Shown here piece by piece: positions 24,980 through 33,476 of a stretch of 36,788 bases of DNA (its first letter is position 1; every line of letters starts with the position of its first letter). The translations under genes and the position numbers were made by a program. This DNA is from Streptomyces rhizoryzae. GTDB lineage: Bacteria; Actinomycetota; Actinomycetes; Streptomycetales; Streptomycetaceae. Where the stretch lies: the NCBI RefSeq assembly GCF_023155275.1, contig NZ_JALMUV010000060.1, positions 1 through 36,788 on the forward strand, in the 5' to 3' direction. The notes below the pieces were generated by a model. It had not been told where the DNA came from, did no database searches, and saw only the letters and a program-made list of their open reading frames with translations.

Positions 24980-27900
24980 TCACCGCTGGGTGTCCGCCTC
25001 CAGCGCCTCGGCGAGGCCCGCGACGGTGGGGTTTCTGAAGACCAGGGCCGGCGAGACGCGGCGCCCGAGTCGCTCGCCGAGCCGGCCCGCGACCGTGGTG
25101 AGGGTCAACGAGGTGCCGCCGACGTCGAAGAAGTCGTCCTGCGGCCCGAAGTCGTCCTCGACGCCCAGGCACTCCCGCCACACTTCGGCGACGAGGCGCT
25201 GCTGCTCGGTGACGGCCCGGCGGACGGCGGGGGCCGGGGCGGACGCCGGGCGCGGGTCGGGCAGTGCGTCCCGGTCGACCTTGCCGTTCGGGGTGAGGGG
25301 GATCTCGCCGATCACGGTGTAGCTCTGCGGCAGCATGTACGGCGGCAGGTGCTCCGCCAGGTGGGCGCGCAGTTCCGCCGGGTCCGGGGCGGGCCGGTCG
25401 GGGTGCTCGGGGATCAGGTAGGCCGCCAGCTGGTCCACACCGGCGCGGGTGCGGCGCACGGCCACCACACAGTCGGCCAGGGCGGGGTGGCTCTGGAGTG
25501 CGGACTCGATCTCGCCGAGCTCGATGCGGAAGCCGCGCACCTTGACCTGGTGGTCGTTGCGGCCGAGGAAGACCAGATTTCCGTCGGGCAGCAGCCGGAC
25601 CACGTCGCCCGTGGCGTACATACGGGCGCCGGGCTCCGCGGCGTACGGGTCGGGCAGGTACGCCGCGGCCGTGCGGGCCGGCCTGCCGAGATAGCCGCGG
25701 CCGACCGCGCTGCCGCCGACGTACAGCTGGCCGCGACAGCCCGGGGCGACCGGGCGCAGCCGCGGGTCCAGCACGTAGAGGTGCGCGTTGTCGGTCGCCC
25801 GGCCGAACGGGACGCTCGGGAGATGGCTGTGCCGGTCGAGCAGCTCCTCGGTGATCGGGCAGAACGCCGAGGTGACGGTCGCTTCGGTGGGCCCGTACTC
25901 GTTGAAGACCTGGCATCCCGGCGCGGTGGCGGACAGGATGCGGCGGGCCACGTCGTGCGGCACGGCCTCGGCACCGGTGAACACCAGGCGTACGGAGCCG
26001 AGTCGGGGAGCGGTGTCCGTACCGGACTCCAGCAGGATCCGCATCTGCGAGGGCGTCGCGTTGAGCGTGGTGATGCCGCGCTCGGCGACCTCCCGCAGGA
26101 ATTCCTCGGGGTCGTAGGCGGCGGTGGGGCTCGCCAGGTGCAGCTCGGCGCCGGACACCAGGCACTGGAAGATCTCCCAGACCGAGTTGTCGAACGCCAC
26201 CGAGTGGTTGAGCAGGGCCCGGTCCCGCCCGGTGAGCCGGCACAGCCGCTGGTTCCACTCCAGGAACCCGGTGATGTTGGCGTGGGTGATCGCGACGCCC
26301 TTGGGGTTGCCGGTCGAGCCGGACGTGTAGATCACGTAGGCGAGGTGGTGCGGTTGTGCCTCCTCGGCCGGTCCGGGGTCCGCCCCGGGTTCCTGGTCCA
26401 CCGCCACCAGCCGCACGCCGTCGCCGAACAGCGCCGAGGTGGGGTGCCCCGGGTCCGCGACGACCAGGCGTACGCCCGAGTCGGCCAGCAGGTACCGCAG
26501 CCGGTCCGCCGGGTATCCGGGGTCGAGCGGGACGTAGGCGCCGCCCGCCTTCAGCACGCCCAGCAGGGCGACCACCAGCTCCACCGAGCGTTCCAGGCAG
26601 ACGCCGACCAGGCTTTCGGGGCGCACGCCCCCGGCCCGCAGCTCCCGGGCCAGGGCCGAGGCCCGCGCGTCGGTCTCGGCGAACGTCAGCGACCGGCCGT
26701 CGCCCACCACGCAGACCGCGTCCGGGGTGGTCCGCACCTGGCGGTCCCACAGGCGGACCAGGGTGGTCGGCTCGGGCAGCGGCTCGGCCCGGTGGCCGAG
26801 GGAGAGGGCGCGCAGCTCATCGGCCGAGACGATCTCCAGCTCGGACAGCTGGGCCGTGGGGCCGGACACCATCTGCTCGATCACCCGCAGGAAGTGCCGG
26901 CCGAGGCCCCGGACGAAGTCCGCGTCGAACAGGTCCGTGGCGTACTCGATGGAGATGCTGAGGTCACCGGCCCCGGCGGCGTGGTCCGTCACGTCGAGGG
27001 CGAGGTCGAAGCGGGCGGTGCCGAGCCGTCCCTCCAGCTCCTTGCGGTCGTACAGCTCGGTGAGGTGACCGGCCCGGGGCTCCTCGTGCAGGGCGAACAG
27101 CACCTGGAAGAGCGGGTTGCGGCTCAGGTCGCGCTCCGGGCTCAGCTGCGCCACCAGCTTCTCGAAGGGCAGCTCCTGGTGCGCGTACGCCTGCCGCGCG
27201 ACCTCGCGGACGCGGGCCAGCAGCTCGCGCCAGGTCGGATCGCCCGACAGGTCGGTACGCAGGACGACGGTGTTCACGAAGTAGCCGACCACTTCGTCCA
27301 GTTCGGGGCGCGGGCGGCCGCCCGTCAGGGTGCCGACGGCGACATCGGTCTCGTCGGCGTACCGGCCGAGCAGCACCTGCAACGGGGCCAGCAGGCCCAT
27401 GAACAGGGTGACGCCCTCGGACCGGCACAGGGTGCGCAGCCGGTGCGCCAAGTCGGCCGGGACGCGCAGCAGTTCGCGGCGGCCGCGGTGGCTCGCGACG
27501 GCCGGCCGGGGGCGGCTGGTCGGCAGCTCCAGGACGGGCACGCCGGACAGCCGGGTGCGCCAGTGGTCGAGCAGCCGCTCCAGCTCGGCGCCGGTGAGCC
27601 GCTCGCGCTGCCAGGCCGCGTAGTCGGTGTACGTCACGGGTAGCGGTGCCGGGGCGGGGCGGCGGCCGGCGGCGAGTTCGGTGTACAGCTCGCCCAGTTC
27701 CCGCACCAGCAGGTCGACCGATGCCCCGTCGCACGCGATGTGATGGACCGTCAGCAACGTGAGGTCCCGGCTCGGGGTGCGCAGCACGTCCGCGCGCAGC
27801 AGCGGGGGGCGGTCGAGGGCGAAGGGGGCGCGGATCAGCTCGGTGACCAGCGCGTCCAGGTCCTCCTCGGCGACCTCGGTGCGGCGCAGCGGCACCGGTC

Positions 27901-29914
27901 CCGGCTCGCGCAGTTCGGGGCGGACCCGGCCGCCGACGGCGACGAGGGCCGTGCGCAGCGCCGGGTGCCGTCGCACCAGCGCGGACAGGCAGTCCTGGAG
28001 CAGCGTCAGGTCGACGCGCCCGCCGGGCATGCCCAGGGCGACCGGCAGGTGGTAGGCGGGCACCGAGTCGTTGAGCTGCTCGAAGAACCAGATCCGCTCC
28101 TGGCCGAAGGAGAGTTCGGCGGTCGCGGCCGCGGGGATCGGCTTCTCGTCCGAGGGCGCCACGCCGTCCAGGGCCGCGGCGAGCCTGGCGGGTGTCGGAT
28201 GGGCGAAGACCGACTGGACGTCGACCGGCACGCCGAGCTCCGCACGCAGCCGGCCCACGGCCCGTACCGCGGTGAGCGACTGGCCGCCCAGGCCGAAGAA
28301 GTCGTCGTACGGGGACACCTCGTCCAGCCCGAGCACCTCGGCCCACACGCGGCGCACCGCCGCGGTGTGCGGCGGCAGCGGGGCGTCGTCGGGCATCGCC
28401 CCGCTCTCCCGTACCGGGCTGTGCGGGGTCCGCCGCACGGCGCCGCGGTCGGCCTTGCCCGCGGGGGTGCGCGGCAGGGCGTCGAGCACTGCGTAGCCCT
28501 GGGCCACCATGTGGGCGGGCAGCCGCTGCGCGAGGTGGTCACGGACCTGGCGGGGCAGGTCCTCGGATGCGTTCCGCGCGCCGTGCGCGGGCACGAGGTA
28601 GGCCACCAACTGGTCGCCGCCGGCCGCCTCGCGGTCGACGAGCACCACCGCGTCCGTGACGAGGGGGTGGCTGCGCACACAGGCTTCGATCTCGCCGAGC
28701 TCGATGCGGAAGCCGCGCACCTTGACCTGGTGGTCGTTGCGTCCCAGCACCTCCAGCATGCCGTCGGCGGACCACCGGGCGAGGTCGCCGGTCCGGTACA
28801 GGCGCCCGGAGGCGTCCCCGAACGGGTCGGGCACGAACCGGTCGGCGGTCAGCGCGGGCCGGTGGAGGTAGCCGCGCGCCACGCCCGCGCCGCCGATCCA
28901 CAGCTCGCCGGTGACTCCTGGGGCGGCCTCCCACCCGTCCTCGTCGACGACGTGCAGCCGGGTGTTGGACAGGGCCGTGCCGACCGTGACCCGGTCGGCC
29001 ACGGCGTCGATGCGGGCGGCGGTGGCCCACACCGTCGCCTCGGTCGGCCCGTACAGGTTCCACAGGGTGCCGCCGGTGGCGAGCAGATCGCGGGCCAGCT
29101 GCGGATCGAGCGGCTCACCGCCCGACAGCAGGATCCGGCCGTGCCCGTCCGTCCAGCCGGACGCCAGCAGCATCCGCCAGGTGGTGGGGGTCGCCTGGAC
29201 GACGCTCACCCCCGCCTCGGCGAGGGTGGCGGCCAGCAGCTCGGGGTCGGTGTTGGCGGCGCGCGGGGCCATCACCACCGTCGCTCCCCGGGTCAGCGGC
29301 AGCAACAGCTCCAGTATCGAGATGTCGAACGACAGCGGGGTCAGCGCGAGGACCCGGTCGTCGGCCGCGAGGCCGGGGCGTTCGGCCGCACTCCGCAGGA
29401 ACGAGGCGAGCGCCGCGTGGTCGACGGCCACGCCCTTGGGCAGACCGGTCGAACCGGAGGTGTAGATGACGTAGGCCAGGTGGTGCGGGTGTACCACCGG
29501 GGCCACCGGCGCGGCAGGTTCCGCGGGGAGGTCCTCGACCAGCAGGACGTCGGCCACGCCGGACGCCAGGGCCTGCGCGCGGTGGTCCGCGTCGCACAGC
29601 CACAGCCCGGCCCCGGAGTCGGTGGTCATGTGCCGCAGCCGGTCGGCCGGGTAGCTCGGGTCGAGGGGCAGGTACGCGGCGCCGGACTTCAGGATGCCGA
29701 GCAGGGCCACGACCATCTCGACCGAGCGGCCGAGACAGACGCCGACCAGGTCCTCCGGTCCGATGCCGCGGGCCTGCAACTCGGCGGCGAGTGCCGTGGC
29801 CCGGCGGTCCACGTCGGCGTAGGTGGCGCGGTGTGCTCCCGCGACGACGGCGACCGCGTCGGGTGCCGCGGCTGCCTGCTGCTCCCACAGGGCGACCAGG
29901 GTGGTCGGCGCCAT
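24980..29914 (-). CDS. Two-module NRPS, A-T-C-A-T
   Basis: This 1644-residue synthetase has adenylation domain 1 at about residues 1-500 (YTSGSTGLPKG near 150) and a carrier at about 515-590 (DDFFGLGGQSL, Ser for phosphopantetheine). Condensation spans about 598-1020 (LSFGQERIWFFEQL, active site HHIACDG near 725). Adenylation 2 is at about 1050-1540 (YTSGSTGNPKG near 1200) and carrier 2 at about 1570-1640 (DDFFDVGGTSL). The ten-residue pocket read by eye is DILQLGLVWK for A1, very close to the glycine code, and DNWNFGEVTK for A2, which I cannot assign. There is no starter condensation, epimerase, reductase or terminal thioesterase, so release must use another protein. ATG 29914 has GAGAGG upstream. 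It is the last gene of the sbnA operon, with Dap a candidate for A2 by context only. Confidence 0.95.
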   Translation of the reverse strand: MAPTTLVALWEQQAAAAPDAVAVVAGAHRATYADVDRRATALAAELQARGIGPEDLVGVCLGRSVEMVVALLGILKSGAAYLPLDPSYPADRLRHMTTDSGAGLWLCDADHRAQALASGVADVLLVEDLPAEPAAPVAPVVHPHHLAYVIYTSGSTGLPKGVAVDHAALASFLRSAAERPGLAADDRVLALTPLSFDISILELLLPLTRGATVVMAPRAANTDPELLAATLAEAGVSVVQATPTTWRMLLASGWTDGHGRILLSGGEPLDPQLARDLLATGGTLWNLYGPTEATVWATAARIDAVADRVTVGTALSNTRLHVVDEDGWEAAPGVTGELWIGGAGVARGYLHRPALTADRFVPDPFGDASGRLYRTGDLARWSADGMLEVLGRNDHQVKVRGFRIELGEIEACVRSHPLVTDAVVLVDREAAGGDQLVAYLVPAHGARNASEDLPRQVRDHLAQRLPAHMVAQGYAVLDALPRTPAGKADRGAVRRTPHSPVRESGAMPDDAPLPPHTAAVRRVWAEVLGLDEVSPYDDFFGLGGQSLTAVRAVGRLRAELGVPVDVQSVFAHPTPARLAAALDGVAPSDEKPIPAAATAELSFGQERIWFFEQLNDSVPAYHLPVALGMPGGRVDLTLLQDCLSALVRRHPALRTALVAVGGRVRPELREPGPVPLRRTEVAEEDLDALVTELIRAPFALDRPPLLRADVLRTPSRDLTLLTVHHIACDGASVDLLVRELGELYTELAAGRRPAPAPLPVTYTDYAAWQRERLTGAELERLLDHWRTRLSGVPVLELPTSRPRPAVASHRGRRELLRVPADLAHRLRTLCRSEGVTLFMGLLAPLQVLLGRYADETDVAVGTLTGGRPRPELDEVVGYFVNTVVLRTDLSGDPTWRELLARVREVARQAYAHQELPFEKLVAQLSPERDLSRNPLFQVLFALHEEPRAGHLTELYDRKELEGRLGTARFDLALDVTDHAAGAGDLSISIEYATDLFDADFVRGLGRHFLRVIEQMVSGPTAQLSELEIVSADELRALSLGHRAEPLPEPTTLVRLWDRQVRTTPDAVCVVGDGRSLTFAETDARASALARELRAGGVRPESLVGVCLERSVELVVALLGVLKAGGAYVPLDPGYPADRLRYLLADSGVRLVVADPGHPTSALFGDGVRLVAVDQEPGADPGPAEEAQPHHLAYVIYTSGSTGNPKGVAITHANITGFLEWNQRLCRLTGRDRALLNHSVAFDNSVWEIFQCLVSGAELHLASPTAAYDPEEFLREVAERGITTLNATPSQMRILLESGTDTAPRLGSVRLVFTGAEAVPHDVARRILSATAPGCQVFNEYGPTEATVTSAFCPITEELLDRHSHLPSVPFGRATDNAHLYVLDPRLRPVAPGCRGQLYVGGSAVGRGYLGRPARTAAAYLPDPYAAEPGARMYATGDVVRLLPDGNLVFLGRNDHQVKVRGFRIELGEIESALQSHPALADCVVAVRRTRAGVDQLAAYLIPEHPDRPAPDPAELRAHLAEHLPPYMLPQSYTVIGEIPLTPNGKVDRDALPDPRPASAPAPAVRRAVTEQQRLVAEVWRECLGVEDDFGPQDDFFDVGGTSLTLTTVAGRLGERLGRRVSPALVFRNPTVAGLAEALEADTQR
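25506..25561 (-). repeat. 56-nt exact repeat in A2 (second copy at 28686)
   Basis: This stretch, coding for the A8 hinge region (RNDHQVKVRGFRIELGEIE), is identical base for base to 28686-28741 in the A1 domain, although the flanks differ. It marks gene conversion or recombination between the two adenylation domains at the hinge. Confidence 0.8.
28686..28741 (-). repeat. 56-nt exact repeat in A1 (first copy at 25506)
   Basis: This is the partner of the 25506-25561 copy, about 3.2 kb apart in direct orientation within one gene. The identity includes wobble positions, so protein conservation alone does not explain it. Confidence 0.8.
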
Positions 29915-29927
29915 GAACGATCCTCTC

Positions 29928-30665
29928 TCAGCTTCGTGCGGGGAAGGTGCGCGTGATCGTCTCCGCCAGCTGTCGTTCCGAGCCGCGGACATACAGGTGG
30001 GGGGCGCCCGGGAACAGGTGCAGTGCGAAGTCGGCCGAGGTGTGCTTGCGCCAGTCGGCGAGCTCCGCTTCGTCGACGCTGTCGTCGTCCGAGCCGGCCA
30101 GCACGGTCAGGGGGCAGGGCAGGGGTGCCTCGGCCCGGTGCGTGTACGTCTCGCACAGCGTGAGGTCCGCGCGCAGCAGCGGCAGCAGCAGTTCCTGCAA
30201 CTCGGGATCGACGCCGTCGAATGCGGCTGTGGCGAGCAGCTTGTCGTCGGGCAGGGTGTGCCGCGGGTCGCGGTCCGGCAGGCCGGGTGCGCGCATGCCC
30301 GACAGGAACAGGCGCTCGGGTAGGCGCGTGCCGAGTGCACGGAGCCGCCGGGTCGTCTCGAAGGCGATCAGGGAGCCCATGCTGTGCCCGAAGAAGGCGT
30401 AGGGCAGGTCGGTGTGGTTCGCGATGAGCGGTGCGAGTGCGGCCACGGCCTTGTCCAGGGATGTCAGGGCCGGTTCGGCGAGCCGGGTCTCGCGGCCGGG
30501 CAACTGGACCGTACAGACTTCGAGGGTGTCCGGCAGGTGCGCCGCCAGCTGGTAGGCGGAGGCGCCGGCTCCGGCGTGCGGGAAGACGAACAGGCGGTGC
30601 TGTGCGGTGGGTTCACGGCTGCCGAGCCCGCGCAGCCAGGTCGCTGCGTGGTCGGCGGCCGTCAT
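29928..30665 (-). CDS. Type II thioesterase (GrsT/RifR-like)
   Basis: This 245-residue alpha/beta hydrolase has the type II thioesterase pattern. RLFVFPHAGAGASAY lies near residue 25 and the nucleophile is Ser in FFGHSMGSLIAFE near 97. An acid residue is expected around LAGSDDDSV near 188, and the catalytic His is in GAPHLYVRG near 222. Such enzymes remove stalled or wrongly primed acyl groups from carrier proteins. As the NRPS has no terminal thioesterase, this one might also release the product (inference). Its ATG overlaps the stop of the mbtH-like gene (ATGA) and the NRPS starts 13 nt after its stop, so the three are coupled. Confidence 0.93.
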   Translation of the reverse strand: MTAADHAATWLRGLGSREPTAQHRLFVFPHAGAGASAYQLAAHLPDTLEVCTVQLPGRETRLAEPALTSLDKAVAALAPLIANHTDLPYAFFGHSMGSLIAFETTRRLRALGTRLPERLFLSGMRAPGLPDRDPRHTLPDDKLLATAAFDGVDPELQELLLPLLRADLTLCETYTHRAEAPLPCPLTVLAGSDDDSVDEAELADWRKHTSADFALHLFPGAPHLYVRGSERQLAETITRTFPARS

Positions 30666-30871
30666 CGTGGCGCTCGCACGGAGCGCGGGGTCAGGTCGGT
30701 CCACACCTGCTCGATGTGGTCCAGGCATTCCTGGCGGGTGCCCTGCGCGCCGGTGGCAATCCAGCCGGCGGGCAGGGCACGGTCGGCGAACCAGACCGAG
30801 TACTGCTCCTGGTCGTTCATCACGACGGCGTACCGGTCCTCGGTGGGGTGCGGGGTGGGTGAGGCGCTCAT
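30662..30871 (-). CDS. MbtH-like protein
   Basis: This 69-residue protein shows the MbtH signature: YAVVMNDQEQYSVWFADRAL, then LPAGWIATGAQGTRQECLDH and IEQVWTDLTPRS, with conserved tryptophans. MbtH proteins bind adenylation domains and are needed for their folding or activity. It lies 3 nt after sbnB and overlaps the thioesterase start by 4 nt. Its presence suggests that one or both adenylation domains of the adjacent NRPS depend on it. The extra C-terminal SVRAPR is short and probably disordered. Confidence 0.95.
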   Translation of the reverse strand: MSASPTPHPTEDRYAVVMNDQEQYSVWFADRALPAGWIATGAQGTRQECLDHIEQVWTDLTPRSVRAPR

Positions 30872-30874
30872 GGG

Positions 30875-31894
30875 TCAGGTCCCTACTCCGGTGAAGAAGT
30901 CGTTTGCGCGGTGGCCCCGGCCCGCGGCGACGACGCGGTCGTGTACCCATTTGCCGACGGCGAGGTCGAGTACGCCCAGTCCGAACGGTGAGAAGATCGC
31001 CGGGCGTTCGGGGTCCCGGTGCAGCCGTCCGCGCAGCAGGTCGCCGAGGGTGCCGTCGATGAAGTCCCGGTTGCCGGTGCGCTGTTCGGTCAGGTGCAGC
31101 GAGGTGCGCTCGCGTACGGCGTGGTCGATGTCGTCGGTGAAGTTCTGGGCGGTGAGGATCATCTCGGGGGCGAGGTCGCGCAGGGACAGGTGCAGGACCA
31201 CCGGGTTGTGGGCCAGCAGCCGGGGGTCGTGCAGGTGTGGTTCGCCGGCCACGGTGGTCAGCACCACCAGGTCGCAGTCGGTGAACGCGTCCTGCGCCGT
31301 GTCGGCGACCATGATCTCGGCCTTGGTGTGCTCGGCCATGGCGGCGCCGAAGCGGCCCGCCGTGGCCGGGTCGAGGTCGAAGAGCCGGAAGCTGTCGATC
31401 TCCCAGTGGAGATCACGCAGGAACCGCCCTACGTGCTGGGCGATCAGACCCGTGCCCACGATGCCGACCCGGCGGGCACGGCGCGCGCCGAGCAGCGTCT
31501 GCGCGCCGAGCACCGCGGAGGCCGCGGTCCGTGTCGCCGAGACGATCGAGGACTCCATGCAGGCGAACGGGTAGCCGGTGACGCAGTCGTTGAGGATCAG
31601 CGTGGCCGAGGCGCGGGGGATTCCGTGGCGGGTGTTGTCCGGAAAGCTGGCGATCCACTTGTTGCCGGCGACCTCGAACTCGCCGCCCAGGTAGGCGGGC
31701 AGGGAGATGATGCGCGACCGGCTGTGGTGCGGGAAGCGCAGGAACGAGCTGTGCGGGTTCGAGCTCTGTCCGGCGTCGTGCGCGAGGTAGGCGGCACGGA
31801 CGACGTCGATGAGCTCCGGACGGTGACGGTCCGTCTCGGCGGCGACGTCGCCCGCGCCGATCACGGTCAGGGGCGGTGGGGCCAGGCTGGACAC
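30875..31894 (-). CDS. sbnB: SbnB-like dehydrogenase for 2,3-diaminopropionate synthesis
   Basis: SbnB uses NAD to cleave N-(1-amino-1-carboxy-2-ethyl)-glutamate oxidatively into 2-oxoglutarate and L-2,3-diaminopropionate. This 339-residue protein belongs to the ornithine cyclodeaminase/mu-crystallin family. It has FLRFPHHSRSRIISLPAYLGG, KWIASFPDNTRHGIPRASAT and the NAD-binding RVGIVGTGLIAQHVGRFL near residue 155. Late motifs are HLSLRDLAPEMI and FSPFGLGVLDLAVG. GTG 31894 is chosen over upstream frames because GGAGAG lies 6 nt before it and the N-terminus then fits the family. The gene follows sbnA by 13 nt. Ornithine cyclodeaminase is the alternative, but pairing with sbnA argues strongly for Dap synthesis. 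Confidence 0.92.
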   Translation of the reverse strand: MSSLAPPPLTVIGAGDVAAETDRHRPELIDVVRAAYLAHDAGQSSNPHSSFLRFPHHSRSRIISLPAYLGGEFEVAGNKWIASFPDNTRHGIPRASATLILNDCVTGYPFACMESSIVSATRTAASAVLGAQTLLGARRARRVGIVGTGLIAQHVGRFLRDLHWEIDSFRLFDLDPATAGRFGAAMAEHTKAEIMVADTAQDAFTDCDLVVLTTVAGEPHLHDPRLLAHNPVVLHLSLRDLAPEMILTAQNFTDDIDHAVRERTSLHLTEQRTGNRDFIDGTLGDLLRGRLHRDPERPAIFSPFGLGVLDLAVGKWVHDRVVAAGRGHRANDFFTGVGT

Positions 31895-31907
31895 GGGTGG
31901 CTCTCCT

Positions 31908-32924
31908 TCACTTGACGGCCAGGGCTTCGACGCCGGCGGGCGGTACCGCTTCCGCGCGCAGCTGCTGGACCCACGTGGGGTCGTAGACGGTCCGGGCGTA
32001 GGCATGGCCGCGGTCGGCGGCGAGGAAGGCGACCCGGGGACGGTGTGCGCCGGGAGGGTGACGAGCGAAGTAGTCCTGGACGGCGGCATAGCTGCTGCCG
32101 GTCGAACCTCCCGCGTACAGGCCGTACGTGGCGACCAGGGCGCCGCACGCCTCGACGGCGCGTACCTCGGAGACGATCTCGACCTGGTCGATCAGCGCCT
32201 GGCCGCACAGCGGCGGCACGATGCTGGAGCCGATGCCGGGGATGCGCCGCTTCTTCGGCGGGCCTCCGAAGATCACCGAGCCTTCGGTGTCGACCGCGAC
32301 GACCACACAGCCCGGGTACGTTTCCTTGATCCGGTGGGAGAGCCCGGCGATCGTGCCGCCCGTGCCCACGCCGACGAAGAGGTAGTCGAGCGGGCCGGCC
32401 TGGGCGATCAGCTCACCCGCGGTGAAGCGGTAATGCGCGTCGCGGGCATCGGGATTGGCGTACTGGTTGGGCCAATAGGCCGAGTCGAGCTCCACCAGCA
32501 GTTCCTGCACCCGGGACAGCCGGGTCTTCAGGTAGCTGCCTGCCGCATCACGGAGGGAAACCTTCTCCACCCGTTCACAGAGCTGCCGGAGCTGGGCCTC
32601 GGTGGCCTCATTGCAGTTCGGATCGATGACCGGGACGAACGAGATGCCAAGAATCCGACAGTAGAAAGCCAGGGCCAGCGCGAAATTGCCGGACGACGAC
32701 TCGACCACCGTGGTGTCGTGCGCTATCTCCCCGCGACCGATTGCCTGTTCCAAAATCCACAGTGCCGAACGGTCTTTGGTACTTCCGGCGGGATTGCAGA
32801 ATTCCAGCTTGGCGACGATGTCACACCGCTCGTCCGCCAAGGGAATCAGCGGGGTTCCCATGAGGCCCCGGCGGATTTGCTTTGTCCGTTCGCTCAGAAA
32901 TTGATCAGCACGCCTGTGGAGCAT
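31908..32924 (-). CDS. sbnA: SbnA-like PLP enzyme for 2,3-diaminopropionate synthesis
   Basis: SbnA joins O-phospho-L-serine and L-glutamate to give N-(1-amino-1-carboxy-2-ethyl)-glutamate, the substrate of SbnB. The 338-residue protein is a fold-type II PLP enzyme like cysteine synthase. The PLP Lys is in FCNPAGSTKDRSA near residue 50, SSSGNFALALA near 80 binds substrate and GVGTGGTIAGL near 185 holds the PLP phosphate. Features shared with SbnA rather than CysK are DSAYWPNQYANPDA, DTEGSVIFGG and GLYAGGSTGSS. Its ATG lacks a clear ribosome site and lies about 6-7 nt after a -10-like CACACT, so the mRNA may be leaderless. It is the first gene of the operon sbnA-sbnB-mbtH-TE-NRPS. Confidence 0.93.
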   Translation of the reverse strand: MLHRRADQFLSERTKQIRRGLMGTPLIPLADERCDIVAKLEFCNPAGSTKDRSALWILEQAIGRGEIAHDTTVVESSSGNFALALAFYCRILGISFVPVIDPNCNEATEAQLRQLCERVEKVSLRDAAGSYLKTRLSRVQELLVELDSAYWPNQYANPDARDAHYRFTAGELIAQAGPLDYLFVGVGTGGTIAGLSHRIKETYPGCVVVAVDTEGSVIFGGPPKKRRIPGIGSSIVPPLCGQALIDQVEIVSEVRAVEACGALVATYGLYAGGSTGSSYAAVQDYFARHPPGAHRPRVAFLAADRGHAYARTVYDPTWVQQLRAEAVPPAGVEALAVK

Positions 32925-32955
32925 GGGCCGAGTGTGGCACGCGGCCGGTCGGGAC

Positions 32956-32973
32956 GGCTCAACCCCGACTCAA
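32956..32973 (-). promoter_or_regulatory. Predicted SARP box upstream of sbnA
   Basis: On the minus strand TTGAGTC and TTGAGCC are separated by GGGG, giving an 11-nt period. Nineteen nt further, CACACT (32936-32931) can act as -10, which puts the transcript start at or next to the sbnA ATG. Heptamer, period and distance match the box at 21738-21759. Confidence 0.65.
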
Positions 32974-33117
32974 GCGCGGTACGACAAAAGCCTGTCCGGG
33001 GGGCTGCCCGGGCGTGGAGGCCGTCGCGGCCCGGCTCGGGCCGGGCAATGCGGGCTGGCGCGGGCGCTGGCTGTCCCGCTCGGTCGGCATGGTGATCACC
33101 GAAGCCGTCCACCGGCA

Positions 33118-33420
33118 CGTCCTCGAGATTCCGCGGAGGACCGCGTCCGGGCCGCGCGTTCGACCGGCCTGCGCAACCTTCCGCTGCACCACACCGCGCA
33201 GAACGGCATCTGGCTGGAGACCGGAGCGCTCTCGACCTGCTGGCCCGGATGCCCATGCTCGCCCTGACCGGCCGGGCAAGGCTCTGGGAACCGCGCCGCC
33301 TGTGGTTCCGCCTGGCAGGAGGCGGCGCCGGCACGGACCGTGTGCCGAAAACCGGCGACCGCGCTGTCGCGGCTACGGCGTCACAGTTGCGGTTCAGGCA
33401 ACGACTGCGTCCGAGTGGTG
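33118..33420 (+). pseudogene. Remnant of an IS1380-type transposase (C-terminal part, frameshifted)
   Basis: One frame reads EDRVRAARSTGLRNLPLHHT then AQNGIWLE (about 33144-33220). A shifted frame continues LDLLARMPMLALTGRARLWE then PRRLWFRL (about 33232-33316). Together they match, from memory, the C-terminal part of IS1380-family transposases, with a frameshift near 33228. After that the similarity fades. No inverted ends or intact N-terminal part were found. The stretch 32974-33117 before it holds nothing I recognise. It marks an old insertion at the right border of the cluster. Confidence 0.6.
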
Positions 33421-33476
33421 AGGGGTGAGACGTTATGGCCACGCGCCGTAGAAGGCCCCTCCCAGTGCACCGCGCG

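Noticed and set aside
25349..29956. Long plus-strand open frames across the NRPS gene
   Set aside because: They are shadows of the NRPS reading frame with no domain content; the minus-strand frame carries every NRPS core motif.
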